In this document: positions 43,221-52,959 of the stretch, piece by piece
How positions within the stretch are numbered: the first letter of the stretch is position 1
How the letters are laid out: each line of letters starts with the position of its first letter
Assembly: GCA_023436775.1 (NCBI GenBank)
Contig: JAEZHW010000007.1
Location: 1 to 64,000, forward strand
Direction: 5' to 3'
Source: Actinomycetes bacterium
GTDB taxonomy: Bacteria; Actinomycetota; Actinomycetes; Actinomycetales; Microbacteriaceae
DNA: 64,000 bases
Made by a program: the position numbers and the translations under genes
The notes under the pieces: generated by a model
What the model saw: the letters and a program-made list of their open reading frames with translations, nothing else
Told to the model about the DNA's origin: nothing
The model's database searches: none

Positions 43221-44705
43221 CTAGGCGGCGGGTGTGCTGGGGAGTGCGCGCAACAGGGCAACAACCTCGCGGAAGCGTTCGGGGCTGAAGTGCTCCCGAG
43301 TGCGTTGTAGGGCGAGGGCCGACTGGCGCCGGTAGGCCTCTGGGTCACGGTGGAAGCGACGCAGGGTGCGGCGTACCTCGCGCGGCTCCACATAGATGGC
43401 AGCGTCGCCAAAGGTCGACGCAAAGCGCGGTTCCGTGATGGTGACGAGGCCCGAGGCGATGGCTTCCAGCAAGACGCGACCGAACGCTTCGTACTGGTCT
43501 GGGTGAGCGTAGTAGACGAAGTAGTCGATACTGCGCAGGAACTCGGGCACGGGCATCGCGTCGGCATCCAGACTGACCCAGGAGCTCGGCAACCGTGCTG
43601 GCTTGCCGAACTTGCGCTGCAAGCGAGTACGCAGCACCCGCAGCGGCGATCGAACGCCACCCATGGTGCGGAACTCGAAGCCTCGTCCCTGCGGGTATGC
43701 GGCCAGCAGGGTCTTGCGGTCGCCGGGCCACTTGGTGGCGTCGTCACGGGAGTGGCGCCCGTAGACGATGCGGTCGGTGCGGGCCGAACGGGCGATGGTG
43801 GCGTAGGCCTCCGGCACAACAATGCCCGGGTTATCGAAGGGCAGCAGGCGGTCGGTCGATACCTGGTCCTTGATGGTGGCGCGTACCATTGGACCCTGGG
43901 GGAGCCAGTAGGGCGCGCTGCCGAAGAGGGCGCTTGCCCGCCGGTCCACGTCGCGGACGTCGTAGCGCCGGTCGCTGCCGTCACGCTCGGCGGGAGCCTG
44001 GTTGGTCATGACGATCACCCGCTGCGCGAGAATGCCGAGTGAGATTGGTGCGAACTCGAGCACCGGCGGGTAGCGGACCAGCAGCACATCGGTGGCGGCC
44101 TCGTCTTGGGGCCGCAGCAGCGTCACCTCGCCGGCTTCGGCCAGGTCTCGGAGCACGTCGATGATGACCGGCTCTTCTTTGCGCATGAACCGCCAGGCAT
44201 CAAGGTGTAGCGCCCCAATCCGTAGCCCTTGGCCACGGAGGGCGGCAATTTCGGCCAACATGGACTTCTGCGGGCCGCCGGTGCGGTTCCAGGGCCCGGC
44301 AAAGACGATGTCGAACTCGGTTTGGGTTGCGCTCGGCACGCCGTGGTACGGGTCAACCGGATGATCCGGCATCGGCAGCGCGTGCCCACCGAGGGCCGCC
44401 TGCAGCACCTGTGCGTTTGCCCGATCCTCGTCGCTGCGGGCCAGGGTCGTTAGGACAGAGCTTGCCGCCGCCAGCCAGTCCCGGTCCCAGTGCTCGGGGA
44501 CGGCGCTGGTGCGCAGCGTCGCCAGCACGGCGTCAATGCCCGCCTCGCCTGCGGTGGCCAATTGCGCGAGCGTCTCGAGCGGGTGCAGGCTGCGCACCTG
44601 CACAGCTTTCATGGCGGCCACGATTGGGCCGCGAGGACGAACGCGTGCAGCGGTGTCCGTGATGACCTGCGATGCGGTGTGTTGGCCGTAGCCGTCAGCG
44701 TTCAT
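43221..44705 (-). CDS. glycosyltransferase, GT4-like
   Basis: This 494-residue protein has a helical N-terminal region (about residues 30-125) ahead of a GT-B type transferase. The N-terminal Rossmann half begins around 130 (TEFDIVFAGPWNRTGGPQKSM), and the C-terminal half carries the family-4 donor-site signature EAFGRVLLEAIASGLVTITEP with the spaced Glu pair. Donor and acceptor are unknown. It overlaps the next GT2 gene by four bases (ATGA) and converges on the secreted-protein gene. Last of a minus-strand series beginning at wecC. Confidence 0.83.
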   Translation of the reverse strand: MNADGYGQHTASQVITDTAARVRPRGPIVAAMKAVQVRSLHPLETLAQLATAGEAGIDAVLATLRTSAVPEHWDRDWLAAASSVLTTLARSDEDRANAQVLQAALGGHALPMPDHPVDPYHGVPSATQTEFDIVFAGPWNRTGGPQKSMLAEIAALRGQGLRIGALHLDAWRFMRKEEPVIIDVLRDLAEAGEVTLLRPQDEAATDVLLVRYPPVLEFAPISLGILAQRVIVMTNQAPAERDGSDRRYDVRDVDRRASALFGSAPYWLPQGPMVRATIKDQVSTDRLLPFDNPGIVVPEAYATIARSARTDRIVYGRHSRDDATKWPGDRKTLLAAYPQGRGFEFRTMGGVRSPLRVLRTRLQRKFGKPARLPSSWVSLDADAMPVPEFLRSIDYFVYYAHPDQYEAFGRVLLEAIASGLVTITEPRFASTFGDAAIYVEPREVRRTLRRFHRDPEAYRRQSALALQRTREHFSPERFREVVALLRALPSTPAA

Positions 44706-46525
44706 GGATGGAGTGGTGTCAGTTTCGGGAAGTGAGACCGCAGGGCAGCCAATGCATCAGCGCACTGCGGTGGAACCCCCCGAGTGTTCCACACCATTGC
44801 CTGCTGGGCGATTGCCAACACGCCGCTCGGAGTGAACGCAAGGACGGCTTCACCCCACACTTCCAATTCCTTGATCTCGGTCAGGTGCGCTGGATCGGCC
44901 AGGACAACCGTCCCGCTGCGCAGCAGTGCGTCGAACCAACCCGGCAGTTGCGGCCCGAGACCGAAGAGCACGTCCAGCGAAGGCACCGGTAGCACGCCAA
45001 TCTGACCCGGACGCGCAGCCGCCAGCGCGAGTAGCCGCCGCTGTTCCGCTGCAGTCGCGTCATACACGTTCGCGACGACCACGGTCTCGAGGTCTGGGAG
45101 CGGCAGACCGCGCAGGGCTTCCGCGGCGAAGTACGGATCGCCGGTGATGCGCTCGTCGGCTGTGCGCAGCGACAGGGCGGGCCGCGGACCCCGACCGAGT
45201 CGGCGATGCCAGCGCAGCGCGGAATCCAGCGAGACACGGCGGCTTACCGTGGTCCAGGACGAGCCCACTTCGCCGTTGCTCAGCGAACCGGCGCGCGTGC
45301 GCCCGAAGAGCAGCGGGGGGCCATCCAGCAGCGGCACGGAGTGTCCAGTGACCGCTTCGATGCGGCGCCGGAACTCCTGGTCGGCGTTCTTGCGGAGTGC
45401 ATCGAAGAAGCCGACTCGGTCGAGGACTGGCTCGCGTCGCAGCATGATGCCAATCTCGGCAGGGCGGGCCGCAGGCACTCGCCCGGTGTGGCTGAAGGTC
45501 AGCTCCTCGGTGGCGCGCACCCAGGGCACGAAGTTGGCCAGCGCTTGCGGATGCTGCTGCAGGTGCCGGACCTGGCAGGCGATGCGGTCGGGGTGGCTCC
45601 AGTCGTCATCGTCCTGGAAGGCGACGAACTCGCCGCGGGCCTCGGCCAGGCCACGGTTACGCGCCCCATAGGTGCCGGTATTCTGCGCCTGCCGGATGAG
45701 GCGTACGCGGGAATCGGCACTGATGGTCGCCTCGATGGTGGCTGGGATGGTGGCGGAGCCGTCATCGACGACCAGCACTTCAAGCTGGCGCCACGAACTG
45801 GCCAGGACCGAGCGCAGGCTCGTGAGCAGACTGTCGCTGGGCTGGTAGGTGGACATCACGACCGTGACGAGCGGGCCGTCCTGAATCGGAGTTCCCGGCT
45901 CGGCGGTGAGGCGATCGAAGAGGGTGGCCGGGCCCGCCGCAAGCTGCGGGGCCGCGATGCCGTGCTGCTCGAACAGCGGGGCGAGGATGCTGGTCCAGGC
46001 GGCGGTGGCCTTGGGTGTGCGTGCCCGCGCCAAGTCGGCTCGGAGCAGCAGGGTGGTGGCCGAGGACTTGTCCAGGTACGGCAGGTGCTGTTCGGCGATC
46101 TCGAGGGCACCAGCTTCGATTGCGGCGCTGACGGCGAGTTCCCGATCTGCCAGCGGCGCATCAGGCAACTGCAGCAGTGTCGCGTGGAGTACGCCGAGAC
46201 CATCGGTCAGGTCGCGGTCCAGGATGCGCTGCGCGAGGACCAGTCGGGCGCGCAGCAGGTCGATCCGCACCCGCACGGCGTCACTCGGGGCCTGCTCGAT
46301 CAACTTGGCGAGAATCAGGCGGGTGCTGTCCGAGCGGAACCGGATGCCGAAGTCGGTCACGGCCCGGGCGGTGCGGAGCGCCTCCACCTCGACAGCATTC
46401 AACCCAGCGGTCGGGACGGCCGGGTTGGCGGCGACGCCGTAGCGGCGACGCTGCTGCTTGGCGGCCCGTGGCTGCTGCCATCGGCGCAGGGCTGCGACCT
46501 CGCTCAGTCGATCCCGCAGGGACAT
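44702..46525 (-). CDS. large multidomain GT2 glycosyltransferase (paralogue A)
   Basis: This 607-residue protein has a helical N-terminal domain of about 215 residues, a GT-A domain (about 230-430: PLVTVVMSTYQPSDSL, VLVVDDGS and the divalent-metal site FQDDDDWSHPDR) and a C-terminal domain of about 150 residues that I cannot assign. The element FDRLTAEPGTPIQDGPLV before the GT-A domain recurs in the 662-residue protein at 48635-50623, so the two are paralogues. The ATG has a good GGAGGAG site. No membrane segment is seen, so it should be cytoplasmic. The acceptor is presumably a lipid-linked glycan. Confidence 0.83.
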   Translation of the reverse strand: MSLRDRLSEVAALRRWQQPRAAKQQRRRYGVAANPAVPTAGLNAVEVEALRTARAVTDFGIRFRSDSTRLILAKLIEQAPSDAVRVRIDLLRARLVLAQRILDRDLTDGLGVLHATLLQLPDAPLADRELAVSAAIEAGALEIAEQHLPYLDKSSATTLLLRADLARARTPKATAAWTSILAPLFEQHGIAAPQLAAGPATLFDRLTAEPGTPIQDGPLVTVVMSTYQPSDSLLTSLRSVLASSWRQLEVLVVDDGSATIPATIEATISADSRVRLIRQAQNTGTYGARNRGLAEARGEFVAFQDDDDWSHPDRIACQVRHLQQHPQALANFVPWVRATEELTFSHTGRVPAARPAEIGIMLRREPVLDRVGFFDALRKNADQEFRRRIEAVTGHSVPLLDGPPLLFGRTRAGSLSNGEVGSSWTTVSRRVSLDSALRWHRRLGRGPRPALSLRTADERITGDPYFAAEALRGLPLPDLETVVVANVYDATAAEQRRLLALAAARPGQIGVLPVPSLDVLFGLGPQLPGWFDALLRSGTVVLADPAHLTEIKELEVWGEAVLAFTPSGVLAIAQQAMVWNTRGVPPQCADALAALRSHFPKLTPLHP

Positions 46526-46551
46526 GGACTCTCCTCCAGATAGTGATACGG

Positions 46552-48633
46552 CTAGGGAGTGAGCCCAGCCTGCTGCAGCGCCTCCCAGAGTACCGGTGCC
46601 AGTGACAGGCTGTAGGTCGCAGTGAAGTGGTGCTGGTCGCGCCAGATGACCACCCCGCCTGCCGTGACGTGACAGGTATCGGCGTCACAGAAGTAGTCGT
46701 TCATGTCCAACACAGTGCCGAGGTCGGGGTGGTCCCGCAGCGTGTCCTCCAGCACGTCGGCGGCCGAAATGGCCATTGCTCGTGGCACGGCGCACTCGCT
46801 GGGATCGCTCCAGTGCTTCTCGACGCAGGTCGGCGTGTTCTCGTGCATTTCTGGAGTGTCCCGGAACGTCACGAGTCGGCTGCCCTGTTCGACCAGCGGG
46901 CGCCAGAGCTTCCGGAATCCGGCGCGCATCGCGGAGCCCTTCTTCGAATCCGCGACGTAGGGTGCGCTGTCGCTGTCGCTGTAGTGGCCGATGAAGATGA
47001 GGTCGTAGGGGTCTGTGGATGCCAAGTCCGCGGCCACCTGGTCATGCCACCAGGAGCAGGACTCGGCGCCATCGTGAATGCGGGGAAAGTCGCCGAAGGA
47101 GCACGAACTCTTGAAGTGCACGTCGAGCTGCCAGCCTTCGCGTTGCGCGATCCAGTGCAGCGCAGGGAACCAGTTGGCTGCGTGCGAGTCGCCGAGCAGC
47201 AGTATCCGCGGGCCGCCCTCGGTGCCGAAGGCGCAGCGGTGCACGCGGAACTCTCGTGGCTTGATCTGACACTTCGTGTCGTAGAGGATCGCGCGGTCGG
47301 TCGCGATCTGGCCTGCCGACGGCACCAGCGGGCCGGTGGCTGGCAAGCAGTTGCGATCTCGATCCAGCGCCAGCGCGCCGAAGCAGGACTGCGGTGTGGA
47401 CACCGTCTCCGACACGATCCGCTCTTGCTCACGCAGTCGCTGCTGTTCGAGCAGTACGGTGCCGTAGCCGACCACCGGCAAGACGAGGGCCAGCACGGTC
47501 ACCGTTGCCGTCACCGCATAGGTGCGCCGCGGCCGGGCCTCGGTGAGCCACCGCCAGCTTCGACCCGGCTGTTCGACGAAGCGATAGCTCAGCCACCCGA
47601 AGAGCACGGTGACGCCAAGGATCGCGACCAGCGCGAGCGTTGATGGGTTCTTTCCGACCACGTGCGGATAGAAGACAATCAGCGGCCAGTGCCACAGATA
47701 CACCGAGTACGAGATGTCGCCGAGCCACTGCACCGGCCGCCACCGCACCAGCGGGGTGGGGGCGAGGCGCGTGCTCGGGGTGCCGGCCCAGATCACCAGG
47801 ACCGTGGCTGCTACCGGAATTGCAGCCCAGAAGCTCGGAAATGGTGTGGCTGCATTGAAGGCGAAGGCGGTCAGCGCCAGCATCGCGAAGCCGAGCCATG
47901 AGACGAGCGCGCGGGTCCGGGCCAGGCGTGCCGCTGCCGGGGCGAAGGTCGCCAGCAGCGCGCCAGCGCCAAACTCCCACGCTCGGGTATAGGTGGCGAA
48001 GTAGGCCAGCGCAGGCTCCTGCGCCGTCACCACAATGGACGCGAGCAGGCTGCCGAGGATGACAGCGACCACGATCGCACGGAACACGGTGACGGTGCGG
48101 CCGCGCCACCACCGGGACGCCACTGCGATCGCAAGCACCGCCAGCAGCGGCCAGACCAGGTAGAACTGCTCCTCAACCGAGAGCGACCAATAGTGCTGGA
48201 CCGGCGACGGGGCATTGTGCGCGGCGAGGTAGTCCACTGCGTTGGCTGCGAGCACCCAGTTCACGACGTAGACCGTGGCGCCGAGCAGTTCCTGGAATAC
48301 GCCCTCCCACTGGTATTGCGGCAGGAAGGCGAGGCTGAGTGCGGCGGACACCGTAAGGACCAGCAGCGCGGCTGGCAGCAGGCGACGCATGCGACGGGCC
48401 CAGAACAGCGCTAGGCGAACACGACCCTCGCGCTGCGCCTCGCGCAGCAGGTGGCCGGTGATCAGGAAGCCGGAGATGACGAAGAAGACATCGACACCGA
48501 CATAGCCGCCCGGCAGGCGCTCCGGCCACAGGTGGTAGAGCACCACCATGAGGACTGCCGCGGCGCGCGCAGCCTGAATCTCCGGACGCACAGTGCTGCG
48601 CTGATTGGGCAGCGACGGCAGCGACACCGGCAC
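46552..48633 (-). CDS. OafA/YrhL-type acyltransferase with SGNH domain (copy 1)
   Basis: This 693-residue protein has about ten or eleven N-terminal membrane segments forming an acyltransferase-3 domain (IQAARAAAVLMVVLYHLWP, GVDVFFVISGFLIT, VQHYWSLSVEEQFYLVWPL, SYSVYLWHWPLIV). An extracytoplasmic SGNH hydrolase-like domain follows, with LLLGDSHAANWFPAL and a C-terminal DQHHFTATYS. Such fusions O-acetylate surface polysaccharides or peptidoglycan. The GTG start follows the upstream glycosyltransferase stop by one base. A second, divergent copy is at 55156-57324. Confidence 0.9.
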   Translation of the reverse strand: MPVSLPSLPNQRSTVRPEIQAARAAAVLMVVLYHLWPERLPGGYVGVDVFFVISGFLITGHLLREAQREGRVRLALFWARRMRRLLPAALLVLTVSAALSLAFLPQYQWEGVFQELLGATVYVVNWVLAANAVDYLAAHNAPSPVQHYWSLSVEEQFYLVWPLLAVLAIAVASRWWRGRTVTVFRAIVVAVILGSLLASIVVTAQEPALAYFATYTRAWEFGAGALLATFAPAAARLARTRALVSWLGFAMLALTAFAFNAATPFPSFWAAIPVAATVLVIWAGTPSTRLAPTPLVRWRPVQWLGDISYSVYLWHWPLIVFYPHVVGKNPSTLALVAILGVTVLFGWLSYRFVEQPGRSWRWLTEARPRRTYAVTATVTVLALVLPVVGYGTVLLEQQRLREQERIVSETVSTPQSCFGALALDRDRNCLPATGPLVPSAGQIATDRAILYDTKCQIKPREFRVHRCAFGTEGGPRILLLGDSHAANWFPALHWIAQREGWQLDVHFKSSCSFGDFPRIHDGAESCSWWHDQVAADLASTDPYDLIFIGHYSDSDSAPYVADSKKGSAMRAGFRKLWRPLVEQGSRLVTFRDTPEMHENTPTCVEKHWSDPSECAVPRAMAISAADVLEDTLRDHPDLGTVLDMNDYFCDADTCHVTAGGVVIWRDQHHFTATYSLSLAPVLWEALQQAGLTP

Positions 48634-48634
48634 C

Positions 48635-50623
48635 CTACTCGCCGGGGGCTGGCGCGGCGGTCACGTCACTGACGACGTGCACGCGCGCCGCCTCGATGCC
48701 GAACTGACGGTGCAGGTTGGCTGCCACCGTGCTGCGATCCCACCTCGTCTGCTCGGTGCCCGGAGCCGCAACGATGACCGCCTCGTGGAAGGAGTACTGC
48801 AGCGGGTCGTCGGTGAGGAACTGGACTGCCTCGGGGACCAGCGACCACAGACGCGCTGCCTGGCCGCGCTCGGTCAAGGGCACGAGCGCAATATCGCTGT
48901 TGAGGATCGGCTCGTGCAGTTGCTCGGGCAGCTTCCCGCGAATGTGCGGGTAACTGGGGGTGACCACCAGCGAGACACCCACGCGCCGACCCTGCGCGCG
49001 CAGCGAGGCAATCAAGGCCAGCTCGGCGCGCAGGTCGGCCTGCTCGCCCTCCGGGACGCCGGGGATGAGGATGACGTCGTCCACATCGAGCACCCGATTC
49101 GGCTGCCCCAGGAAGCGCCCCGGGATGGGGCACTGCCGATCCTCCGGGTTCGGACCGACGAAGGGGCTCCGCGTGCCGGCGGCGATCGAGGAATGGTAGG
49201 CGTGTGCCGAGGCCCAGTACAGGCGGCGCGCCTCGTGGGCCCACTCATCACCAAACTCGGAGCCGCTCAGCGATGCGGGGTCGAAGCGACCGAGCATCAG
49301 GCCGGGGTAGTTGCGCAGGGTTGGCACCGCGATGCCAAAGGCCGCACCGACACGGAGGCGGAATTCGGTGTCGCCACCCTTGCGCACCGGGTCGAAGCCG
49401 CCTACCACCGGCAGCACCTGGGCCGGGCGGAACATGATCGAGACCTCCGAAATCCCGAGCAGCCGCAGACGTCGGCCATAGCTGAGGAAGCCGTTGGGCA
49501 GCATGCGGCGGTACTGCGAGGTGTTCGCCGGGTACTGCGGATTCTTGATCAGGTGCTGCACCTGGATCTCGATGCGCTGCGGGTGCATCCAGTCGTCGTC
49601 ATCGTGGAAGGTGACGAACTCGCCGTTGATGTGGCGCATCGCCTCGTTGCGGGCACGGTAGGCGCCGCCGTTCTCGGTGAGGCGCAGCACGCGAATGCGC
49701 GGATCCATCGCGGCGACCTCGTCCAGCACCGGCGCGAACTCGTCGCCGGAGGCGTCGTCGACGATCAGCAATTCCCAGTTCTGCCAGGACTGCGCCAGCA
49801 CCGAGCGTACGCTCGTGGCCAGTTGCCAGTCGGGGCGGTGGGTGCAGGTCACGATGCTCACCAGCGGGCCGTCGGTGATGCGACTCGGCGCCGTTGCGGT
49901 GAGGCGGTCAAAGACGCTCTCGCCAGCTGGCAACAGCTCGATCGGAGCGATCCCGGCCTTGCGGTACTCCGCGTTCAAGGTATCCAACCAACGCTGCTCG
50001 TCGTGGTTTGCCGCGTTCTCCTGCCACGGGTTCAGCAGATCCACCGACAACTGGTTGCGCAGTTGCGGGCTGAAGGCCAGCTTGTCCATGGCGATGCGGA
50101 CGTCTGCTGCCAGGCCTCGTTCCAGGTAGGTGGCCACGGCGAAGGGCAGGGTCTGGTGCTCGGTCTGACCGAAGCCGTCGCGGGTGGCGAACTGCAGCAT
50201 GCGCCACGACAGTTCCGCGTCGTCAGGGTCCACCGGGTGGCTGCTGATTAGACGCGCCAGGTGCAGTAGTTCGTTGCGTTCAACATCCTTCGGCTGCAGC
50301 GAGGCGATGCCGGCATCGGTGCGGAACCGTTCGGCCAGCTCGGCATAGTTCCACTTGCCGTAGGACACCCGAATCGCCAGCGGCTCGCGGACGGCGCTGC
50401 TGTGGTTCCGCAGCCCGAACTGACTGAGCGCCACGGCGGACCAGCGCTCGGCCCAGTAGCGTGCGCTCCGTTCGGCCGGAGTTGCATTCGCCGACAGCGG
50501 TGCCCAGCGCCAGGCGGGGTTCTCGATCCGCTGCTTGAACCAAGCCTTTAGTGCGGGCGGGAAGGGGCTAAACAGCCACGCGGTACTCCGATACCGGCGC
50601 AGCAGGCGCAGGGTGTTCTTCAT
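48635..50623 (-). CDS. large multidomain GT2 glycosyltransferase (paralogue B)
   Basis: This 662-residue protein has an N-terminal helical domain of about 240 residues, a GT-A domain (about 255-440: PLVSIVTCTHRPDWQL, LLIVDDASGDEF, FHDDDDWMHPQR) and a C-terminal domain of about 200 residues (DVDDVILIPGVPEGEQADL onward). The linker FDRLTATAPSRITDGPLV is shared with the protein at 44702-46525. The start lies 6 bases after the wecC-like stop and has no ribosome site, so translation is probably coupled. Donor and acceptor are unknown. Confidence 0.83.
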   Translation of the reverse strand: MKNTLRLLRRYRSTAWLFSPFPPALKAWFKQRIENPAWRWAPLSANATPAERSARYWAERWSAVALSQFGLRNHSSAVREPLAIRVSYGKWNYAELAERFRTDAGIASLQPKDVERNELLHLARLISSHPVDPDDAELSWRMLQFATRDGFGQTEHQTLPFAVATYLERGLAADVRIAMDKLAFSPQLRNQLSVDLLNPWQENAANHDEQRWLDTLNAEYRKAGIAPIELLPAGESVFDRLTATAPSRITDGPLVSIVTCTHRPDWQLATSVRSVLAQSWQNWELLIVDDASGDEFAPVLDEVAAMDPRIRVLRLTENGGAYRARNEAMRHINGEFVTFHDDDDWMHPQRIEIQVQHLIKNPQYPANTSQYRRMLPNGFLSYGRRLRLLGISEVSIMFRPAQVLPVVGGFDPVRKGGDTEFRLRVGAAFGIAVPTLRNYPGLMLGRFDPASLSGSEFGDEWAHEARRLYWASAHAYHSSIAAGTRSPFVGPNPEDRQCPIPGRFLGQPNRVLDVDDVILIPGVPEGEQADLRAELALIASLRAQGRRVGVSLVVTPSYPHIRGKLPEQLHEPILNSDIALVPLTERGQAARLWSLVPEAVQFLTDDPLQYSFHEAVIVAAPGTEQTRWDRSTVAANLHRQFGIEAARVHVVSDVTAAPAPGE

Positions 50624-50629
50624 AGTTTG

Positions 50630-51889
50630 CTAGAGTCGCTTTGCCTTCGGCGAGGTGGCCTTTCCGCGAGTGTCGAAGAAGACGGCAGCCTGCTCGGCGA
50701 GGGCGTCCACGTCGTATTCGCGGTGCGACTGCAGCAGCACGACGATGTCGGCCGCGCGCACAGCGGCCTCGAGGTCGGTGATGGACTCGAAGGTCTGGTC
50801 GTCAACGCGCCAGGTGCTCACGCGTGGGTCGTGGAACTGCACCGTCGCGCCCTTGGCCAACAGGTGCTGGGCGACCGGGCGGGCCGGCGATTCGCGCTCG
50901 TCGGCGATGTTGGCCTTGTAGGTGACGCCGAGCAGCAGCACGGTCGAGCCCTTCAGCGACTTGGCGTGGTCGTTGAGCAGGTCCTGGACCCGATCGACGA
51001 CGTAGCGCGGCATGGTGTTGTTGATCTCTTGGGCGAGCTCAACGAAGCGGAAGGGGTAGCCAAGCTGGCGCTGCACCTCGTACGAGAGGTAGTTCGGGTC
51101 GATCGGGATGCAGTGACCGCCGACGCCCGGGCCCGGATAGAAGGCCTGGAAACCGAAGGGCTTGGTGGAGGCGGCCGCGATGACATCCCACAGGTCGATG
51201 CCCATTTCGTGCGAGAAGCGGGCCATCTCGTTGACCAGCGCGATGTTCACGTGGCGGTAGGTGTTCTCGAGCAGCTTCGCGGTCTCGGCCTCGCGGGCGC
51301 CCTTGACCGGGACGACGGTGTCGACGAACTGCGAGTAGAAGGCGACCGCAGCCTCGGTGGATGCCGGGGTCACGCCGCCGACGACCTTCGGGGTGTTCTT
51401 CAGACCGTAGCGCTCGTTCCCCGGGTCGATGCGCTCGGGGGAGAAGGCGAGGAAGAAGTCGCGGTCGATCTGGCGGCCACCCTCTTCCAGGCGCGGTTGC
51501 ACCAGCGAGTCTGTGGTGCCCGGGTAGGTGGTCGATTCGAGGATGACCGTGGTGTTGGGGCTCAGGTGCTTCGCGATCGAGGCGGTGGCCCCAATGACCG
51601 GGCCCAGGTCCGGATCGCCAGCATCGCCCAGCGGGGTTGGTACACAAATGACGACCACGTCGGCCTCCGCGATGACACTGGCGTCACTCGTGGCGCGATA
51701 GCCCTGCTCGAGCATGGTCGCAATCTCGGCGTCGGAGAGGTCGTCCACGTGGGAGCGGCCCGCGTTCAGCCCGGAGACCACGCGCTCACTCAGGTCGAGG
51801 CCGATGGTGCGGATGCCCGCTGCGGCAGCAGCCTGTGCCAGCGGCAAGCCGACGTAGCCCTGACCGATGATGACGGCAGTCGTAGTCAT
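50630..51889 (-). CDS. nucleotide-sugar dehydrogenase (WecC/WbpA-like)
   Basis: This 419-residue member of the UDP-glucose/GDP-mannose dehydrogenase family resembles enzymes that oxidise UDP-N-acetylhexosamines to uronic acids. It has AVIIGQGYVGLPLAQAAA, CVPTPLGDAGDPD, ESTTYPGTTDSLV, FSPERIDPGNERYG, the KLLENTYRHVNIALVNE helix and the catalytic cysteine in GPGVGGHCIPIDPNYL. It differs from the Ugd at 34485, so the locus probably uses a second uronic acid. The substrate (UDP-ManNAc or UDP-GlcNAc) is not decided by the sequence. Confidence 0.88.
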   Translation of the reverse strand: MTTTAVIIGQGYVGLPLAQAAAAAGIRTIGLDLSERVVSGLNAGRSHVDDLSDAEIATMLEQGYRATSDASVIAEADVVVICVPTPLGDAGDPDLGPVIGATASIAKHLSPNTTVILESTTYPGTTDSLVQPRLEEGGRQIDRDFFLAFSPERIDPGNERYGLKNTPKVVGGVTPASTEAAVAFYSQFVDTVVPVKGAREAETAKLLENTYRHVNIALVNEMARFSHEMGIDLWDVIAAASTKPFGFQAFYPGPGVGGHCIPIDPNYLSYEVQRQLGYPFRFVELAQEINNTMPRYVVDRVQDLLNDHAKSLKGSTVLLLGVTYKANIADERESPARPVAQHLLAKGATVQFHDPRVSTWRVDDQTFESITDLEAAVRAADIVVLLQSHREYDVDALAEQAAVFFDTRGKATSPKAKRL

Positions 51890-51988
51890 GGTTCCTAATC
51901 TTCCTCAGGGGATGGGAACAACCGTGATCAGTCGGCCCCAGCCACCAATTCTATGGGGGTCGACCGGTGCAGTGGAGGAAAGCGTCGT

Positions 51989-52912
51989 TTAGGACTCGTT
52001 CGTCGTCGCAGGTTCGTCGGAAAAGCCGGTGCGCAGCCAGAAGTCACGGTGCGCTCGGTTCTTGCGACTGGCCATGATCGAGGACGGCGTGCTGTTCCAC
52101 GCCCCGCACACCAGTTCCCACAACTTGGCCACCTTGTTCGTGTGCGCGTGATAGCGGATGCGGTGGATTTGCAGTCGGATGGCGCGGCGACCGGCGAGGT
52201 TGAGATGGGCACGGTGCTTGTCCATATACCGCTGCAGCCCGGCCGCGCGCGCGAAGGTGCGACCGGTGAGCTGGCCAGACTCGTGCTTGCGCTGCTCGAC
52301 GAGTTCCTCGGCAACCCGGGCGTAGCAGAAGCCAGCCAGCAGGAAGCGGAAGATGAAGTCGGTGTCGTTCTTCACCGGCAGGTTCGCATCGAAGCCCTCG
52401 ATCGCATCGAATGCGGTGCGGCGCACCACAATGTTCGAGCCGGTCACGCCCGGGTTCTTGGCTGCCGCCTCGCGGACGTCGGCGACTTCCGCAATGTGCT
52501 CGCCCGGCGCGGTGCGCTCGTCGCCATGCAGGAACATTCGGATCCAGGCCACTCCCGCATCCGCCTCGGCGTCGGTCAGGGCCGCCACGGTTCGCTCCAG
52601 AAAGGTGGGCAGCCAGCGGTCGTCATCGTCGAGGAAGGCGACCAACGGCGCGGTACTGGCGTGGGCTCCGGCATTCCGCGAGGCGGAGGCGCCGGGAACG
52701 CCGTCCCGTTCCAAGAACGTGACCTGCACCGTCGATCCGGCGGCGAGTTCCTCGACAATGGCACGCGATTCCGCATCGGGCACATCGCTGACAACGACGA
52801 GTTCGGCCGGGGCCAGCGTCTGCCCCAGCACCGAGGCGACCGATTCGCGCAGGAACTGCGGGCGCTGATGGGTCGGAATCACCACACTGACTGCGGGAAG
52901 CGGCGTAGACAC
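51989..52912 (-). CDS. GT2 glycosyltransferase
   Basis: This 307-residue GT-A fold enzyme has VSVVIPTHQRPQFLRESVASVL at the N-terminus, ASASRNAGA, the metal site FLDDDDRWLP and NDTDFIFRFLLAG. The C-terminal 80 residues are basic and helical, which may bind the membrane face. The GTG start has AAGGAGTG upstream. It is transcribed like the wecC-led series but separated from it by about 100 bases. Specificity is unknown. Confidence 0.85.
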   Translation of the reverse strand: MSTPLPAVSVVIPTHQRPQFLRESVASVLGQTLAPAELVVVSDVPDAESRAIVEELAAGSTVQVTFLERDGVPGASASRNAGAHASTAPLVAFLDDDDRWLPTFLERTVAALTDAEADAGVAWIRMFLHGDERTAPGEHIAEVADVREAAAKNPGVTGSNIVVRRTAFDAIEGFDANLPVKNDTDFIFRFLLAGFCYARVAEELVEQRKHESGQLTGRTFARAAGLQRYMDKHRAHLNLAGRRAIRLQIHRIRYHAHTNKVAKLWELVCGAWNSTPSSIMASRKNRAHRDFWLRTGFSDEPATTNES

Positions 52913-52959
52913 CGAGCACTCACTCCTTCTTCATGCGTCCGTTGCCGGACCCATCGAGC

